Source of the DNA: Bizionia paragorgiae
GTDB taxonomy: Bacteria > Bacteroidota > Bacteroidia > Flavobacteriales > Flavobacteriaceae
Reading direction: 5' to 3'
DNA length: 64,000 bases
Assembly: GCF_900107625.1 (NCBI RefSeq)
Contig: NZ_FNQK01000009.1
Coordinates: forward strand, 88,997-152,996
Shown one piece after another: positions 9,222 through 18,432 of this stretch. The position numbers and the translations under genes are program-made. How positions within the stretch are numbered: position 1 is the stretch's first letter; every line of letters begins with the position of its first letter. The notes below the pieces were generated by a model. It saw nothing but the letters and a program-made list of their open reading frames with translations. It did no database searches and was not told where the DNA came from.

Positions 9222-10082
9222 TTGAATATTTACATTGTAATTCCGGCTCATAATGAAGACAGTTGCATTGACTTAATGCTTCAGTCTCTAGTGGAACAAA
9301 CCCTACAACCTAAACAGGTGGTCGTGGTTAACGATAACTCTACAGATACTACCGAAACTATTATTTCCAAGTACACCAAGAGTTTCCCTTGGATAACGAG
9401 TATCACCATACAATCGTCTTCCAATCATCTACCAGGCACAAAAGTAATCAATGCCTTTTATAAAGGCTTAGAAACTCTAGATGATGATTACGATGTAATT
9501 TGTAAGTTTGATGCGGACATTATTCTACCTAAAAACTACCTAGAATCACTAGTCACTATTTTTAATGCAGATAAAAAAGTAGGAATAGCTGGCGGATTAG
9601 CTTACATTAAAAAAGAAGACACCTGGGTGTATGAAACCATCGCTTCGAAGGAACATGTTCGCGGCCCCTTTAAAGCCTATAGAAAAGCCTGTTTTAATGC
9701 TATTGGAGGGTTAAAGCGTAGTATTGGATGGGACACTTTAGATGTATTATTAGCACAATACTACGGGTGGAAAGTACAAACAGATAAAACACTTCAGGTT
9801 AAACACCTAAAACCAACGGGTAAAACCTACCATAAGAGCAGCAAACACCTACAAGGTGAAGCGCTTTATAAAATGCGATTTGGAATAGTGCTTATGCTGC
9901 TTTCTGCATTAAAAAGCGCCATAGCACGACGCAGTCTTACTTACTTTATAAATACAGTTCAGGGCTATTTTAAGGCACAATCTCATAATATCACACCATT
10001 AGTTACAGAAGAGCAAGGGCATTTTATACGCCATTTAAGATGGCAAGGCGTGAAAAAGAAACTCGGCATTACGAAGGCTTAA
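9222..10082 (+). CDS. Family 2 glycosyltransferase
   Basis: This 286-residue GT-A fold protein begins with the classic nucleotide-sugar strand IYIVIPAHNED and has a DAD metal-binding motif in CKFDADIILPKNYL. I chose a TTG start because it gives the natural family N terminus and leaves a short gap after the methyltransferase. An in-frame ATG 120 bases upstream would add about 40 residues unlike any glycosyltransferase and overlap the preceding gene. A Lys/Arg-rich C-terminal part includes one hydrophobic segment (VLMLLSALKSAIA). The sugar and acceptor are unknown. Its last four bases overlap the convergent endonuclease gene. Confidence 0.82.
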   Translation: MNIYIVIPAHNEDSCIDLMLQSLVEQTLQPKQVVVVNDNSTDTTETIISKYTKSFPWITSITIQSSSNHLPGTKVINAFYKGLETLDDDYDVICKFDADIILPKNYLESLVTIFNADKKVGIAGGLAYIKKEDTWVYETIASKEHVRGPFKAYRKACFNAIGGLKRSIGWDTLDVLLAQYYGWKVQTDKTLQVKHLKPTGKTYHKSSKHLQGEALYKMRFGIVLMLLSALKSAIARRSLTYFINTVQGYFKAQSHNITPLVTEEQGHFIRHLRWQGVKKKLGITKA

Positions 10083-10885
10083 AACTTCCAATTTCTATAA
10101 TTAGTTGAAGCTTCCAAGCGCTCCTCTACAGCATCGTCTAATTGAGGAAAAAAGTCAATTCCTGTTAGGGTTTCGATCTCATCTACAGACACGACATAGT
10201 TAGTTAAAGAACGATTAGAATCTACGTGGGGAAGTAAAAACCCAATAAGTTTGGGATCACCATTATTATAATCTAAAACTATTTTATAAAACTGATTAGG
10301 AACTGCGACATTTTCGTTTCCAATGGTTTTTAGGTTACTTTCTAAAACACCTCCCGTAACCACATACACACCATCGTATTTTTTTGCCCAGTAGCGTACT
10401 TTTTGTTCTAAACGATTCCATATCCCAGCATTAAATTCATGCTCTTGGGGGGAGATATTACTGGTTAAAAAGGTTTCGTCAAACAACGCTTTCGATTTAC
10501 GACGATCGCCTGCAGGACACAAATGACCACGATCGTAACCTGAGTTTTTATAATTCCTCCAACTTGCCGCTTGCGTTTTAACCGCGTGGTCAATTTCAAA
10601 ATAAGGACGTTCAAAATTATTAGATGAAAGATCACTTGCCTTTAACTCATAAGCCACCCATTCTGCTTGTTCGTGTGGCTCACTGTAGGATAAGGAATAC
10701 CCCTCATGATGCACTACAAGCTGCGTGGTGCTAGTCGGTAAAAAGCTAAGATTAGTATCTTCTTTTACAACAGCCCCTTCTTCAACTTTTTGTGTCGTCT
10801 CCTTTTGCTCTATATAAAGATTAAAAGAATAGATTACGATTAATACGAAAGCAGATAATAAAGAGTACTTTGTTTTTTTAGACAT
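10079..10885 (-). CDS. DNA/RNA non-specific endonuclease (NUC1 family), exported
   Basis: This 268-residue protein is a beta-beta-alpha metal nuclease of the Serratia/NUC1 type. It has the DRGH motif (YDRGHLCPAGDRR, with the catalytic His) followed by the metal-binding Asn region NISPQEHEFNAGIWNRLE. The N terminus has a hydrophobic segment (residues 7-23) that serves as a signal peptide or membrane anchor, so the enzyme acts outside the cytoplasm, probably for nucleic-acid scavenging. No lipobox is evident. It has no immunity-like neighbour. A perfect inverted repeat lies about 45 bases upstream of its start. Confidence 0.9.
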   Translation of the reverse strand: MSKKTKYSLLSAFVLIVIYSFNLYIEQKETTQKVEEGAVVKEDTNLSFLPTSTTQLVVHHEGYSLSYSEPHEQAEWVAYELKASDLSSNNFERPYFEIDHAVKTQAASWRNYKNSGYDRGHLCPAGDRRKSKALFDETFLTSNISPQEHEFNAGIWNRLEQKVRYWAKKYDGVYVVTGGVLESNLKTIGNENVAVPNQFYKIVLDYNNGDPKLIGFLLPHVDSNRSLTNYVVSVDEIETLTGIDFFPQLDDAVEERLEASTNYRNWKF

Positions 10886-10928
10886 TTTTTTAATTTATTA
10901 ACAAATAAAAAGATTTTTTTTAACATTG

Positions 10929-10957
10929 TTTTATAAAAGCAAGTTGCTTTTATAAAA
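10929..10957. repeat. Perfect 14-bp inverted repeat with 1-nt centre
   Basis: The arms TTTTATAAAAGCAA and TTGCTTTTATAAAA are exact reverse complements around a single G. The repeat lies between the endonuclease start and the decayed export gene. There is no T-run, so it is not an obvious terminator; it could be an operator or a relic of a mobile-element end. Confidence 0.6.
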
Positions 10958-11072
10958 TACTTTCAACTGAGAATCTAGATAAACAATGTAAGAATTGTCG
11001 ATGTTTCATAAAAGTTATCTCTATAAAACAGTTGTACACCGAATAATCGATACAATTCCTTCTAAAACATAA

Positions 11073-12251
11073 GCAACAGGTGTTAAAGCAAAACATTACT
11101 TTAATATTCAAAAATATGTAATAACTACAGAAGCTTTACTTACAACTAAAACTCCTCCAGAAAAACAATTTGCTAACACTTCAGGTAAGCTTGAAACAAT
11201 ATTAGCATCCGATAATTCCCCTATTAAACGTAACACTCCGTTAGCCGTTATTGAAAACTCAGCAAATTATGAGGATGTTTATGCCTTAAAGAGAATTCTA
11301 GATACAACTAAAATAAACAACAAAACGTTTAAATTTCCTATAGACCAGCTACCCGTCTTATTTTTGGGTGAAATTGATAGTTATTACGCTCTATTTGAAA
11401 ATAATTATGCGCAATATATATTAAACAAAAATTTACAACCGTTTTCTAATGAAGCCTTAGCCAATAAAAATTCTATTTCAGAATTACGTAGGCGATTACA
11501 AAACAGCAATGCCCAATTAGAATTAAATCGTGCTGAATTAAAATTAAAAAAAACAGATCTCCAACGCTATACAGGTTTATACAATAAAGGTATTATATCA
11601 ACATTAGAAATAGAGCAAAAGCAAATAGAATACCATCAGGCAGAACGTAATTTAAAAAGTTTTGAATCGTCAATTTCGCAAATTAGAGAGTCCATTAGTA
11701 ACGCAAACAAAACCTCTAAAGGGACTGAAATAAACAAAACAAAAGAAGAACTGATGCTATTAAAGGGGGTGATTCAGGCCTTTAACCAGCTAAAAATCGC
11801 CATTAACGACTGGGAAAAAAAATATGTTTTATTATCAAATATAGATGGAAAAGTAGCTTTTGCTAATTATTGGAGAACTAATGAAACCATAAAACAAGGG
11901 GATTTAATTTTTACTATTATACCTACTAAAAACTCTTCTTTTATTGCTAAATTAAAAACTCCTGCTGCAAATTCAGGGAAATTAAAGATAGGGCAAAAAG
12001 TAAATATAAGTTTAGAAAGCTATCCTGAAGAAGAGTTTGGAACACTGCAAGCAAAAGTGACATACATCTCATATATCCCTGATAATGATGGCAACTACCT
12101 AATACTATAAGAGTTACCTGAAAAATTGGTAACCTCTTATAACAAAAACATAGACTTTAAACAGGAAATGTCTAGCAGCGCCGAAATTATAACTGAAGAC
12201 CTTAGGTTAACTGAACGATTCTTTTATCAAATAAAAGATATATTCAAATAA
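11073..12251 (+). pseudogene. Decayed HlyD-family secretion adaptor (membrane fusion protein)
   Basis: The frame is open from just after a TAA at 11070-11072 to a TAA at 12108-12110. It then continues in the same frame for 46 more codons to a TAA at 12249-12251. The translation matches the periplasmic adaptor of peptide-export ABC systems: an N-terminal barrel strand (VITTEALLTTKTPPEKQF), a lipoyl-like half (LETILASDNSPIKRNTPLAVIEN), a long coiled-coil hairpin, the returning half (DGKVAFANYW) and the beta-barrel (KLKIGQKVNISLESYP). The segment after the internal stop (residues LVTSYNKNIDFKQEMSSSAE, then ITEDLRLTERFFYQ) is the family's normal C terminus. No ATG or membrane anchor precedes the frame. 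Both ends are therefore damaged, and an internal TTG could give only a fragment. No ABC/peptidase C39 partner is present in the window. Confidence 0.85.
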
Positions 12252-12254
12252 TTT

Positions 12255-12284
12255 TAGTTTCTCGCGAGGAATAGACAGAAACTA
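12255..12284. repeat. Inverted repeat between the export relic and the leader peptide
   Basis: Arms TAGTTTCT (12255-12262) and AGAAACTA (12277-12284) are exact reverse complements around 14 nt; the interior contains the 8-bp palindrome CTCGCGAG. No T-run follows, so it may be an mRNA processing or regulatory hairpin rather than a terminator. Confidence 0.4.
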
Positions 12285-12334
12285 TGACTATTTTAATTGA
12301 TCAAAGTAAATTTAGTTAATAAAAATTTTTAATT

Positions 12335-12539
12335 ATGAAAAAATAAAAAAAACTTAGGGAAAGCTCTATCTAAAGCTGAACAACAAACAATTAATGGTGG
12401 TAAAAGACAGGATTGCGTAACAGTTAAGATTACTGAAGAAATATATGGTCCCTATAATGGTGGTGTATATGCTTCAAATACTATTTATTATTCTTGCAAC
12501 GGTGGACCTATACAAACAGGGCCTTGGCATATGTATTAA
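12335..12539 (+). pseudogene. Double-glycine leader secreted peptide (bacteriocin-like), frameshifted at codon 4
   Basis: The ATG is followed by AAA AAA TAA, a stop at codon 4. One base out of frame, the sequence reads KNLGKALSKAEQQTINGG, a textbook double-glycine leader of the Bacteroidota bacteriocin-type signal family. A 45-residue core then runs to a TAA. Adding one A to the six-A run after the ATG restores one continuous precursor, Met-Lys-Lys-Ile-Lys-Lys before the leader. The core has two cysteines (core positions 5 and 32), two NGG triplets and many Tyr/Gly residues, and it ends PWHMY. It follows the decayed HlyD gene by about 85 bases. It may be a real pseudogene, a homopolymer sequencing error, or rescued by slippage. 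No modification enzyme is present nearby. Confidence 0.75.
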
Positions 12540-12572
12540 TTATTAAAAACTGTAGATTATCTTTGATTTATT

Positions 12573-13469
12573 ATGAGAAATTTAACAACAATACTAATAT
12601 GTCTATTAAGCACTGCAACTTATTCACAAGGGGTTCAATACTATAAACTTTTAAATATAACTGATTCATTGCCTGTTGAAAATGCCTATATAACAGTTGA
12701 TAATTGGTTAAATACTTTATCTGATAGTTCAGGAAATTTTAAAATAGACAAAAAATTTAAAACTATCCAAATTAGTCATATAGCTTTCCTACCTTATATA
12801 GCATCTAAAAATGATATAATCAATAAGAAATACATCTTTCTTAAAGAAAACAGACAGAATTTAGAAGAAGTTCATATCACAAATAAAAAAACAAAGGAAC
12901 AGTTACTTCCAAGTAATGATATAAGTTTTAGACTATCAAGTAAAAAATATCATAAAGTCAATGAAAATTCTATTTATGCCACTTATATAGAAAACAGTAT
13001 TATTAAAGATTGTTATATCAATAAAATTATTATTGAAACAGGTATTGAACCTAATTATAAATCAGCGTTTAGAGTAAATCTTTATAGTGTTGATAAAATA
13101 ACGCAACTCCCTCATAAACGCATTCTAAAAGAGAGTATATTGACTTATAGTAGTAATGATGACAACAAAAATACTATAAATATAGACATAAGTGATTTTA
13201 TGATTAATTTTCCTAAAGAAGGAATATATGTGGTTGTAGAAAGTTTAAATTTGTTAGAATTAGAAAAAATTAATAATCCCAATTTGACGTATCCATCTTT
13301 TAGAGCAATAAAAAAGAATAAAAACAATTCGTCATCAATTACTTACGACAAAATATTTTCTTGGAACCGGTTAACCAGATCAAAAGATATTGTAATAAAA
13401 GATTGGATAGACGAAAGCATCCCTAATATAAATTTTATTTTCAATTTTGGAATTGAAATCGAATATTAA
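12573..13469 (+). CDS. Exported carboxypeptidase-regulatory-like domain protein
   Basis: This 298-residue protein has a cleavable signal peptide (residues 1-18, ending ATYSQG). A beta-sandwich domain of the carboxypeptidase D regulatory-like type follows (residues about 22-95; SLPVENAYITV, SDSSGNFKI), with the connecting LEEVHIT strand that usually leads from this domain into another module. The remaining 190 residues are mostly beta-strand-like and not recognised; there is no TonB-dependent barrel. It begins 33 bases after the leader-peptide gene and could share its transcript. The gene is notably AT-rich in third codon positions compared with valS or gcvP, pointing to foreign origin or weak selection. 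Function is unknown. Confidence 0.7.
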   Translation: MRNLTTILICLLSTATYSQGVQYYKLLNITDSLPVENAYITVDNWLNTLSDSSGNFKIDKKFKTIQISHIAFLPYIASKNDIINKKYIFLKENRQNLEEVHITNKKTKEQLLPSNDISFRLSSKKYHKVNENSIYATYIENSIIKDCYINKIIIETGIEPNYKSAFRVNLYSVDKITQLPHKRILKESILTYSSNDDNKNTINIDISDFMINFPKEGIYVVVESLNLLELEKINNPNLTYPSFRAIKKNKNNSSSITYDKIFSWNRLTRSKDIVIKDWIDESIPNINFIFNFGIEIEY

Positions 13470-13636
13470 GCAACCTAAACTACTTTACATTCTAATTTTA
13501 AAAATCTGAAATAATTGTATTACAATTGTATAATATTCTTTTGGAGTGTTAGACAAAAACATTATCATCTTTCTTCTTAAAAATAACTATATATTCTTCC
13601 CTAAAAGTTCCGTTTATTACTTAAATTCAAGATAAT

Positions 13637-13672
13637 AAAAAAATCCCTCGTTAAATAATTAACTAGGGATTT
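13637..13672 (-). terminator. Intrinsic terminator of valS
   Basis: AAATCCCT and AGGGATTT form an 8-bp stem, and on the minus strand it is followed by a seven-T run just downstream of the valS stop. Confidence 0.75.
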
Positions 13673-13695
13673 ACTCTATTTTATTAATAACAAAC

Positions 13696-16332
13696 TTACT
13701 GCAAATTCTTAATACTTGTTTGTAAGGTTTCTATCTTTGCGAGCGCATCAGACTCCTTTTTTCGTTCGTTTGCAATCACTTGTTCTGGAGCTCCTGCAAC
13801 AAAACGTTCATTAGATAGTTTTTTCTGAACCGATTTTAAAAACCCTTGAGTGTACGTTAACTCTTCGGTTAGCTTTTTAATTTCGGTCTCTACATCAATA
13901 GCACCTTCCATAGGTATAAAATACTCATTAGACTTTACACGATAGGTTAAAGCGCCTTCTACAGCTTCAGAAACATAGGTTATACCTTCTAAATTACCGA
14001 GCTTAATAATTACATCGTCGAACGTATCGTTAACCTTTTCATTATTTATAACCGAGAACCCAATCGCGTCCTTAAACGCTATGTTTTTCTCTTTTCTTAT
14101 GGTACGTATCCCTGAGATTACTTCTGAAGCAAATTCAAACTGACTAATTAAAGCTGTATTAATAGGTTTAGCTTCTGGCCATTTTGCCACAATTAACGCC
14201 TCTTCTGGTGTACGTGTTGCTATTTTTTGCCAGATATCTTCGGTCAAGAATGGCATAAATGGATGTAAAAGTTTTAAATTCTCCTCGAAAATAGCAATGA
14301 CTTCATTGTAAGTTTTTGCATCAATAGGCTGCTGATACGCTGGTTTTACTATCTCCAATAACCAACCACAAAAATCATCATACACCAATTTATAAATAGA
14401 CATTAAGGCATCACTTAACCTGTATTTACTAAAATGGTCTTCAATCTCTAACAACACGGTTTGAAACTTTGCTTGATACCACTCTAATGCCACCTGACTT
14501 GAGTTTGGCTGCTCTATTGCATCACTTACTTCCCATAGATTGGTTAAATTGTATGCATTCCATATTTTATTTCCAAAACCTTTTCCTTGTTGGCAAAGGG
14601 CTTCATCAAACATTAAATCATTTCCTGCAGCACTACTTAAAAGTAACCCTACACGCACGCCATCGGCGCTATAATCGTCTATTAGTTTTAATGCATCCGG
14701 AGAGTTCCCTAAAGATTTACTCATTTTACGACGTTGTTTGTCGCGTACCAGACCTGTTAAATATACATTATTAAAAGGCTTTTGATCCTTATACTCGTAT
14801 CCAGCAATAATCATACGTGCCACCCAGAAGAATAAAATATCTGGACCTGTTACTAAATCATTAGTTGGATAATAGTACTTAATCTCTTCGTTTTCCGGGT
14901 TACGTATACCGTCAAACACACTCATTGGCCATAACCAAGAGCTAAACCAAGTATCTAAAGCATCGGTATCTTGTTTTAAGTCTTCCGCTTTTAAATCAGC
15001 TTTTCCTGTTTTTTCTCTTGCTAACTCTACTGCTTTCTCAATGGTTTCTGCAACTACAAAATCCTCCTTACCATCACCGTAGAAATAGGCAGGGATTTGT
15101 TGTCCCCATAGCAATTGACGTGAGATATTCCAATCGCGGATATTTTCCATCCAATGGCGGTAGGTATTTTCGAATTTCTTAGGGAACAATTTAATTTCAG
15201 CATCCTCACCCAGAACCGCCTCGATAGCAGGTTTAACTAGGTCTTCCATTTTCAAGAACCATTGGTCGCTTAATCTTGGCTCGATTACCGCTTTAGTACG
15301 TTCGCTAGTTCCTACCTTATTAATATGTGTTTCTGTTTTTACTAATACGCCTGTAGCTTCTAATTCTTTAGTAACTGCTTTTCTAGCATCAAATCGATCT
15401 TGACCTTCAAACTGCAGTCCGAAACTATTCAGCGTAGCATCATCATTAAAAATATCAATAACCTCTAACTGATGCTTATCACCAAGATTTTTATCATTTT
15501 CATCGTGGGCTGGCGTCACTTTTAAACAACCTGTACCAAATTCTAAATCAACATACTCATCTTCAATAATAGGTATCACACGATTACAAATAGGCACAAT
15601 CGCTTTCTTTCCTTTTAAATGCGTAAAACGCTCATCGTTAGGATTAATACAAATAGCTGTATCACCAAAAATTGTTTCCGGTCGTGTTGTTGCAATCGTT
15701 AGCACATCGTTACTTCCTTCAATTTTATAATTGATATAATATAAGTTACCCTGACGTTCTTCGTGAATAACCTCTTCATCAGACAAGGTAGTTTTTGCCT
15801 CTGGATCCCAGTTTACCATACGGTAACCACGATAAATAAGACCTTTATTATGCAAGTCGACAAAGACTTTAATAACGGCTTCAGACATATCGTCATCCAT
15901 CGTAAATTTTGTACGATCCCAATCACATGAACACCCTAATTTCTTAAGCTGCTCTAAAATAACACCACCATATTCTTCTGTCCATTCCCAAGCGTGAGCC
16001 AAAAACTCCTCGCGTGTTAAATCATTTTTATCAATACCCTGCTCTTTTAACTTCGCTACCACTTTCGCTTCGGTAGCTATAGACGCGTGGTCTGTACCCG
16101 GTACCCAACATGCGTTTTTACCTTGCAAACGGGCGCGACGGATTAAAACATCTTGAATCGTGTTGTTTAACATGTGCCCCATATGCAGCACTCCTGTGAC
16201 ATTTGGAGGAGGAATGACTATGGTATAAGGTTCTCTTTCATCTGGTGTAGAATGAAAATAATTGTTTTTCATCCAGTAGTCGTACCATTTGTTTTCTACT
16301 TCTCTAGCATCATATTTTGATGTAACACTCAT
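13696..16332 (-). CDS. valS: Valine--tRNA ligase
   Basis: This is the class I aminoacyl-tRNA synthetase that charges tRNA-Val. The HIGH-type signature is HMGH at residues 50-53, in [17 protein letters not shown], and the KMSKS loop is at 536-540. Between them lies the editing domain that hydrolyses mischarged Thr-tRNA. The C terminus has the anticodon-binding helical domain and the valS-specific coiled-coil arm (residues about 810-878), complete here. The 878-residue length is normal. The gene stands alone between its own promoter box and terminator. Confidence 0.98.
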   Translation of the reverse strand: MSVTSKYDAREVENKWYDYWMKNNYFHSTPDEREPYTIVIPPPNVTGVLHMGHMLNNTIQDVLIRRARLQGKNACWVPGTDHASIATEAKVVAKLKEQGIDKNDLTREEFLAHAWEWTEEYGGVILEQLKKLGCSCDWDRTKFTMDDDMSEAVIKVFVDLHNKGLIYRGYRMVNWDPEAKTTLSDEEVIHEERQGNLYYINYKIEGSNDVLTIATTRPETIFGDTAICINPNDERFTHLKGKKAIVPICNRVIPIIEDEYVDLEFGTGCLKVTPAHDENDKNLGDKHQLEVIDIFNDDATLNSFGLQFEGQDRFDARKAVTKELEATGVLVKTETHINKVGTSERTKAVIEPRLSDQWFLKMEDLVKPAIEAVLGEDAEIKLFPKKFENTYRHWMENIRDWNISRQLLWGQQIPAYFYGDGKEDFVVAETIEKAVELAREKTGKADLKAEDLKQDTDALDTWFSSWLWPMSVFDGIRNPENEEIKYYYPTNDLVTGPDILFFWVARMIIAGYEYKDQKPFNNVYLTGLVRDKQRRKMSKSLGNSPDALKLIDDYSADGVRVGLLLSSAAGNDLMFDEALCQQGKGFGNKIWNAYNLTNLWEVSDAIEQPNSSQVALEWYQAKFQTVLLEIEDHFSKYRLSDALMSIYKLVYDDFCGWLLEIVKPAYQQPIDAKTYNEVIAIFEENLKLLHPFMPFLTEDIWQKIATRTPEEALIVAKWPEAKPINTALISQFEFASEVISGIRTIRKEKNIAFKDAIGFSVINNEKVNDTFDDVIIKLGNLEGITYVSEAVEGALTYRVKSNEYFIPMEGAIDVETEIKKLTEELTYTQGFLKSVQKKLSNERFVAGAPEQVIANERKKESDALAKIETLQTSIKNLQ

Positions 16333-16360
16333 CTTTGGAATAGTTTTTGAATAATATTTA

Positions 16361-16369
16361 GCAAAAATA
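16361..16369 (-). promoter_or_regulatory. Putative -7 promoter box for valS
   Basis: Read on the minus strand the site is TATTTTTGC, an exact TAnnTTTGC match about 28 bases before the valS start. Confidence 0.5.
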
Positions 16370-16461
16370 CTTATATTTCTCTTTACAGGAAATTATTAAA
16401 GACCAAATATTATAAGGTAAAATACGGGATACATTTTCTTACGTATTTTACAAATGATATT

Positions 16462-16493
16462 TTTGATTAGAAATTAAAAGTGTTTACATTTAC
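16462..16493 (+). promoter_or_regulatory. Putative promoter of the DUF1573 gene
   Basis: TTTG (16462-16465) and TACATTTAC (16485-16493) are separated by 19 bases, fitting the Bacteroidota -33/-7 arrangement with an A in place of the G of TTTG. The start codon is 22 bases further on. Confidence 0.5.
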
Positions 16494-16515
16494 AAATGAA
16501 TAAAAACTAAAAATT

Positions 16516-16932
16516 ATGAAAAATTTATTTACATTTCTATTTGTTGCTTTATTTAGCTTTGCAGTCTCTGCTCAGGCTAAAATTGAATTTAAACAAACAA
16601 CAATAGATTATGGTACAATTGAAAAAGGAGCCGACGGTTTAAGGACTTTTGAATTTACCAATACTGGTGATGCCCCTTTAATTATCTCTAAAGCCAGTTC
16701 TACTTGTGGATGCACAGTTCCTACACCTCCGAAAGATCCAATTATGCCAGGGGAGTCAGGATCTATTGATGTAAAATATGATACAAAAAGAGTAATGCCA
16801 ATTAGAAAAACGATTACTGTTGTTTCTAATGCTGTTACCCCTACCGTAGCGTTAAAAATTAAAGGAGAGGTTATTGACCCTTCTAAGAAAAGTGTTTTAG
16901 AAAAAAACAGCAAAAGCGTTATGGAGAACTAA
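16516..16932 (+). CDS. DUF1573 domain exported protein
   Basis: This 138-residue protein has a signal peptide (residues 1-20, cleavage after SAQA). One DUF1573 domain follows, an immunoglobulin-like fold recognised by IDYGTIEKGADGLRTFEFTNTGDAPLII and the central STCGCTVP motif. Such proteins are abundant in Bacteroidota and are located in the periplasm or at the cell surface; their molecular role is not established. It is a single-gene unit, with its own promoter and a shared terminator on the right. Confidence 0.88.
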   Translation: MKNLFTFLFVALFSFAVSAQAKIEFKQTTIDYGTIEKGADGLRTFEFTNTGDAPLIISKASSTCGCTVPTPPKDPIMPGESGSIDVKYDTKRVMPIRKTITVVSNAVTPTVALKIKGEVIDPSKKSVLEKNSKSVMEN

Positions 16933-16952
16933 TTACTCCTACAATCGCTATT

Positions 16953-16984
16953 AAAAAAGCCAAAACATATGTTTTGGCTTTTTT
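16953..16984. terminator. Bidirectional terminator between convergent genes
   Basis: A perfect 14-bp stem (AAAAAAGCCAAAAC / GTTTTGGCTTTTTT) with loop ATAT has A- and T-runs on both sides and separates the DUF1573 gene from the convergent protease gene. Confidence 0.9.
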
Positions 16985-18326
16985 AATTTAACGGAGATTT
17001 CAAATAAAACTGCTTCTTTAATAACTGCCCTTCTCTATCGACTTCTAGCTTAATTTTTTTGCCTTCATTTTGATAGAATTTACTCATAAGTTCCTGAAGG
17101 CTATACGTACGTGTATCGATACCGTTTAATAGAATAATAATATCACCCGATTTTAACCCTGCATAATAGGCAGGTGAGTCCCACCTAACTTGTGTGATTG
17201 TAAACGCTGGTTTTAACAGCAATTTATTTTCGGTTACAGAGATTGCTTTTACTTGCAAGCTATTGTTTATATCAATAACAGAATGAGTAGCGTATTGTAA
17301 TTTTGAATGCAATTCGGTAATAATACGCAATCCAGAGTTCTCCACCGTTAGACCGCTTTTATTATAGCTAAAAGGCGTTTTATAATGACCATTAGGTTTT
17401 AAGGTGATGGTATGCTCTTTATAATTAAATACACAAATAAATCGCTTTAAAAGCTCTCCTCCAATACTTCCCTTGCGGTCTTCGATTTTAACAAGATCTT
17501 TAATATAAGACGGGTCAGGAAACGCCACTTTAGGATGCAATACAATAAGATCATTAAAAGTTACAGCATCAATTTTAGAACGTTTACCATGCACACTTCC
17601 GCTTAGACCATAACCTAAAATATCTCTAAAATAATAATCACCCACAAACAAACCTTCAGGTTCATTTTCAAACAACCACAGCGCATCACTACTCCCCGAG
17701 TCTATTAATAATTTTACAGGAATCCTTTTTTTATTTATAGTAACTGATGCTTCTAGGTACGGCTTTTCATTATAAAACTGAAGCTCGAAAGTTTCACAAC
17801 GCTTGCACTTTTTCTTTTTATACCGCTCCGGAGTTGTTACTTTTAAATACTGTTTCGCATAATTAATTTCAACTATTAAATCTTTAAAAAAATCAGAACC
17901 TAGTATACCGTGGATGGGCACACCTAATTTTGGAGCAAAATCTACTGAAGAATCAAAAACGATATAAAAGGTTTGCTCTAAATTAACGGTATTGCCTACT
18001 TTAAAAGTATTAAATGAAGATCTTAAAGCTTCCACTCTACCGTCATTTCCTAATCCTTTTAAAAATATTTTTTCTGCATGTAATATAGGAATGGTATCTG
18101 TCCCTTTTAAAAAGTTAAATAGAATGGGTCTACTAACTCCGGTATCGAGAAGAAAAGATCGCTTAACACCATTAATTTCAACGGGGATTACTATGACATT
18201 ATTTATTAACTGAAAAGGTATTTTATCTACCTCATTTCTTGTGTTTACTTCATACTTACTTTGCCCTAACACCAGTATATTAGAGCATGTAATCATCACA
18301 AGTACAAACAGTTTACATAGCTTCAT
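16983..18326 (-). CDS. Exported retropepsin-like aspartyl protease with PDZ domain
   Basis: This 447-residue protein starts with a signal peptide (residues 1-21). It contains two aspartyl-protease-like lobes with active-site triads DTGVS (Asp61) and DSGSS (Asp210), so a full two-lobe site can form in one chain. A C-terminal PDZ domain (about 365-447; ITQVRWDSPAYYAGLKSGD) probably binds substrate C termini. The enzyme would act in the periplasm or be surface-exposed. A four-residue basic patch with two cysteines (KKKKCKRC, 172-179) sits between the lobes. The family is common in Bacteroidota, with unknown substrates. Confidence 0.85.
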   Translation of the reverse strand: MKLCKLFVLVMITCSNILVLGQSKYEVNTRNEVDKIPFQLINNVIVIPVEINGVKRSFLLDTGVSRPILFNFLKGTDTIPILHAEKIFLKGLGNDGRVEALRSSFNTFKVGNTVNLEQTFYIVFDSSVDFAPKLGVPIHGILGSDFFKDLIVEINYAKQYLKVTTPERYKKKKCKRCETFELQFYNEKPYLEASVTINKKRIPVKLLIDSGSSDALWLFENEPEGLFVGDYYFRDILGYGLSGSVHGKRSKIDAVTFNDLIVLHPKVAFPDPSYIKDLVKIEDRKGSIGGELLKRFICVFNYKEHTITLKPNGHYKTPFSYNKSGLTVENSGLRIITELHSKLQYATHSVIDINNSLQVKAISVTENKLLLKPAFTITQVRWDSPAYYAGLKSGDIIILLNGIDTRTYSLQELMSKFYQNEGKKIKLEVDREGQLLKKQFYLKSPLN

Positions 18327-18432
18327 ATAACAGATTAAGTTACGAAACTTTATTTTAACATATAATAACCTCGTATTATAATTAAGAATAGATATATTTT
18401 TTGCAAATTTGCTTTTTTTAAAACCTATAGTT

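Noticed and set aside
10079..10885. Toxin-immunity module built on the NUC1 nuclease
   Set aside because: No toxin-delivery domain and no small adjacent immunity-like gene; a plain exported nuclease explains the sequence.
12335..12539. Lanthipeptide or grasp-modified peptide cluster
   Set aside because: No LanM, LanB, ATP-grasp, YcaO or radical-SAM maturase is encoded nearby; only an unmodified double-glycine-leader peptide is supported.
14469..14774. 101-codon plus-strand frame inside valS
   Set aside because: It lies opposite the well-conserved valS coding region and shows no recognisable domain or promoter.
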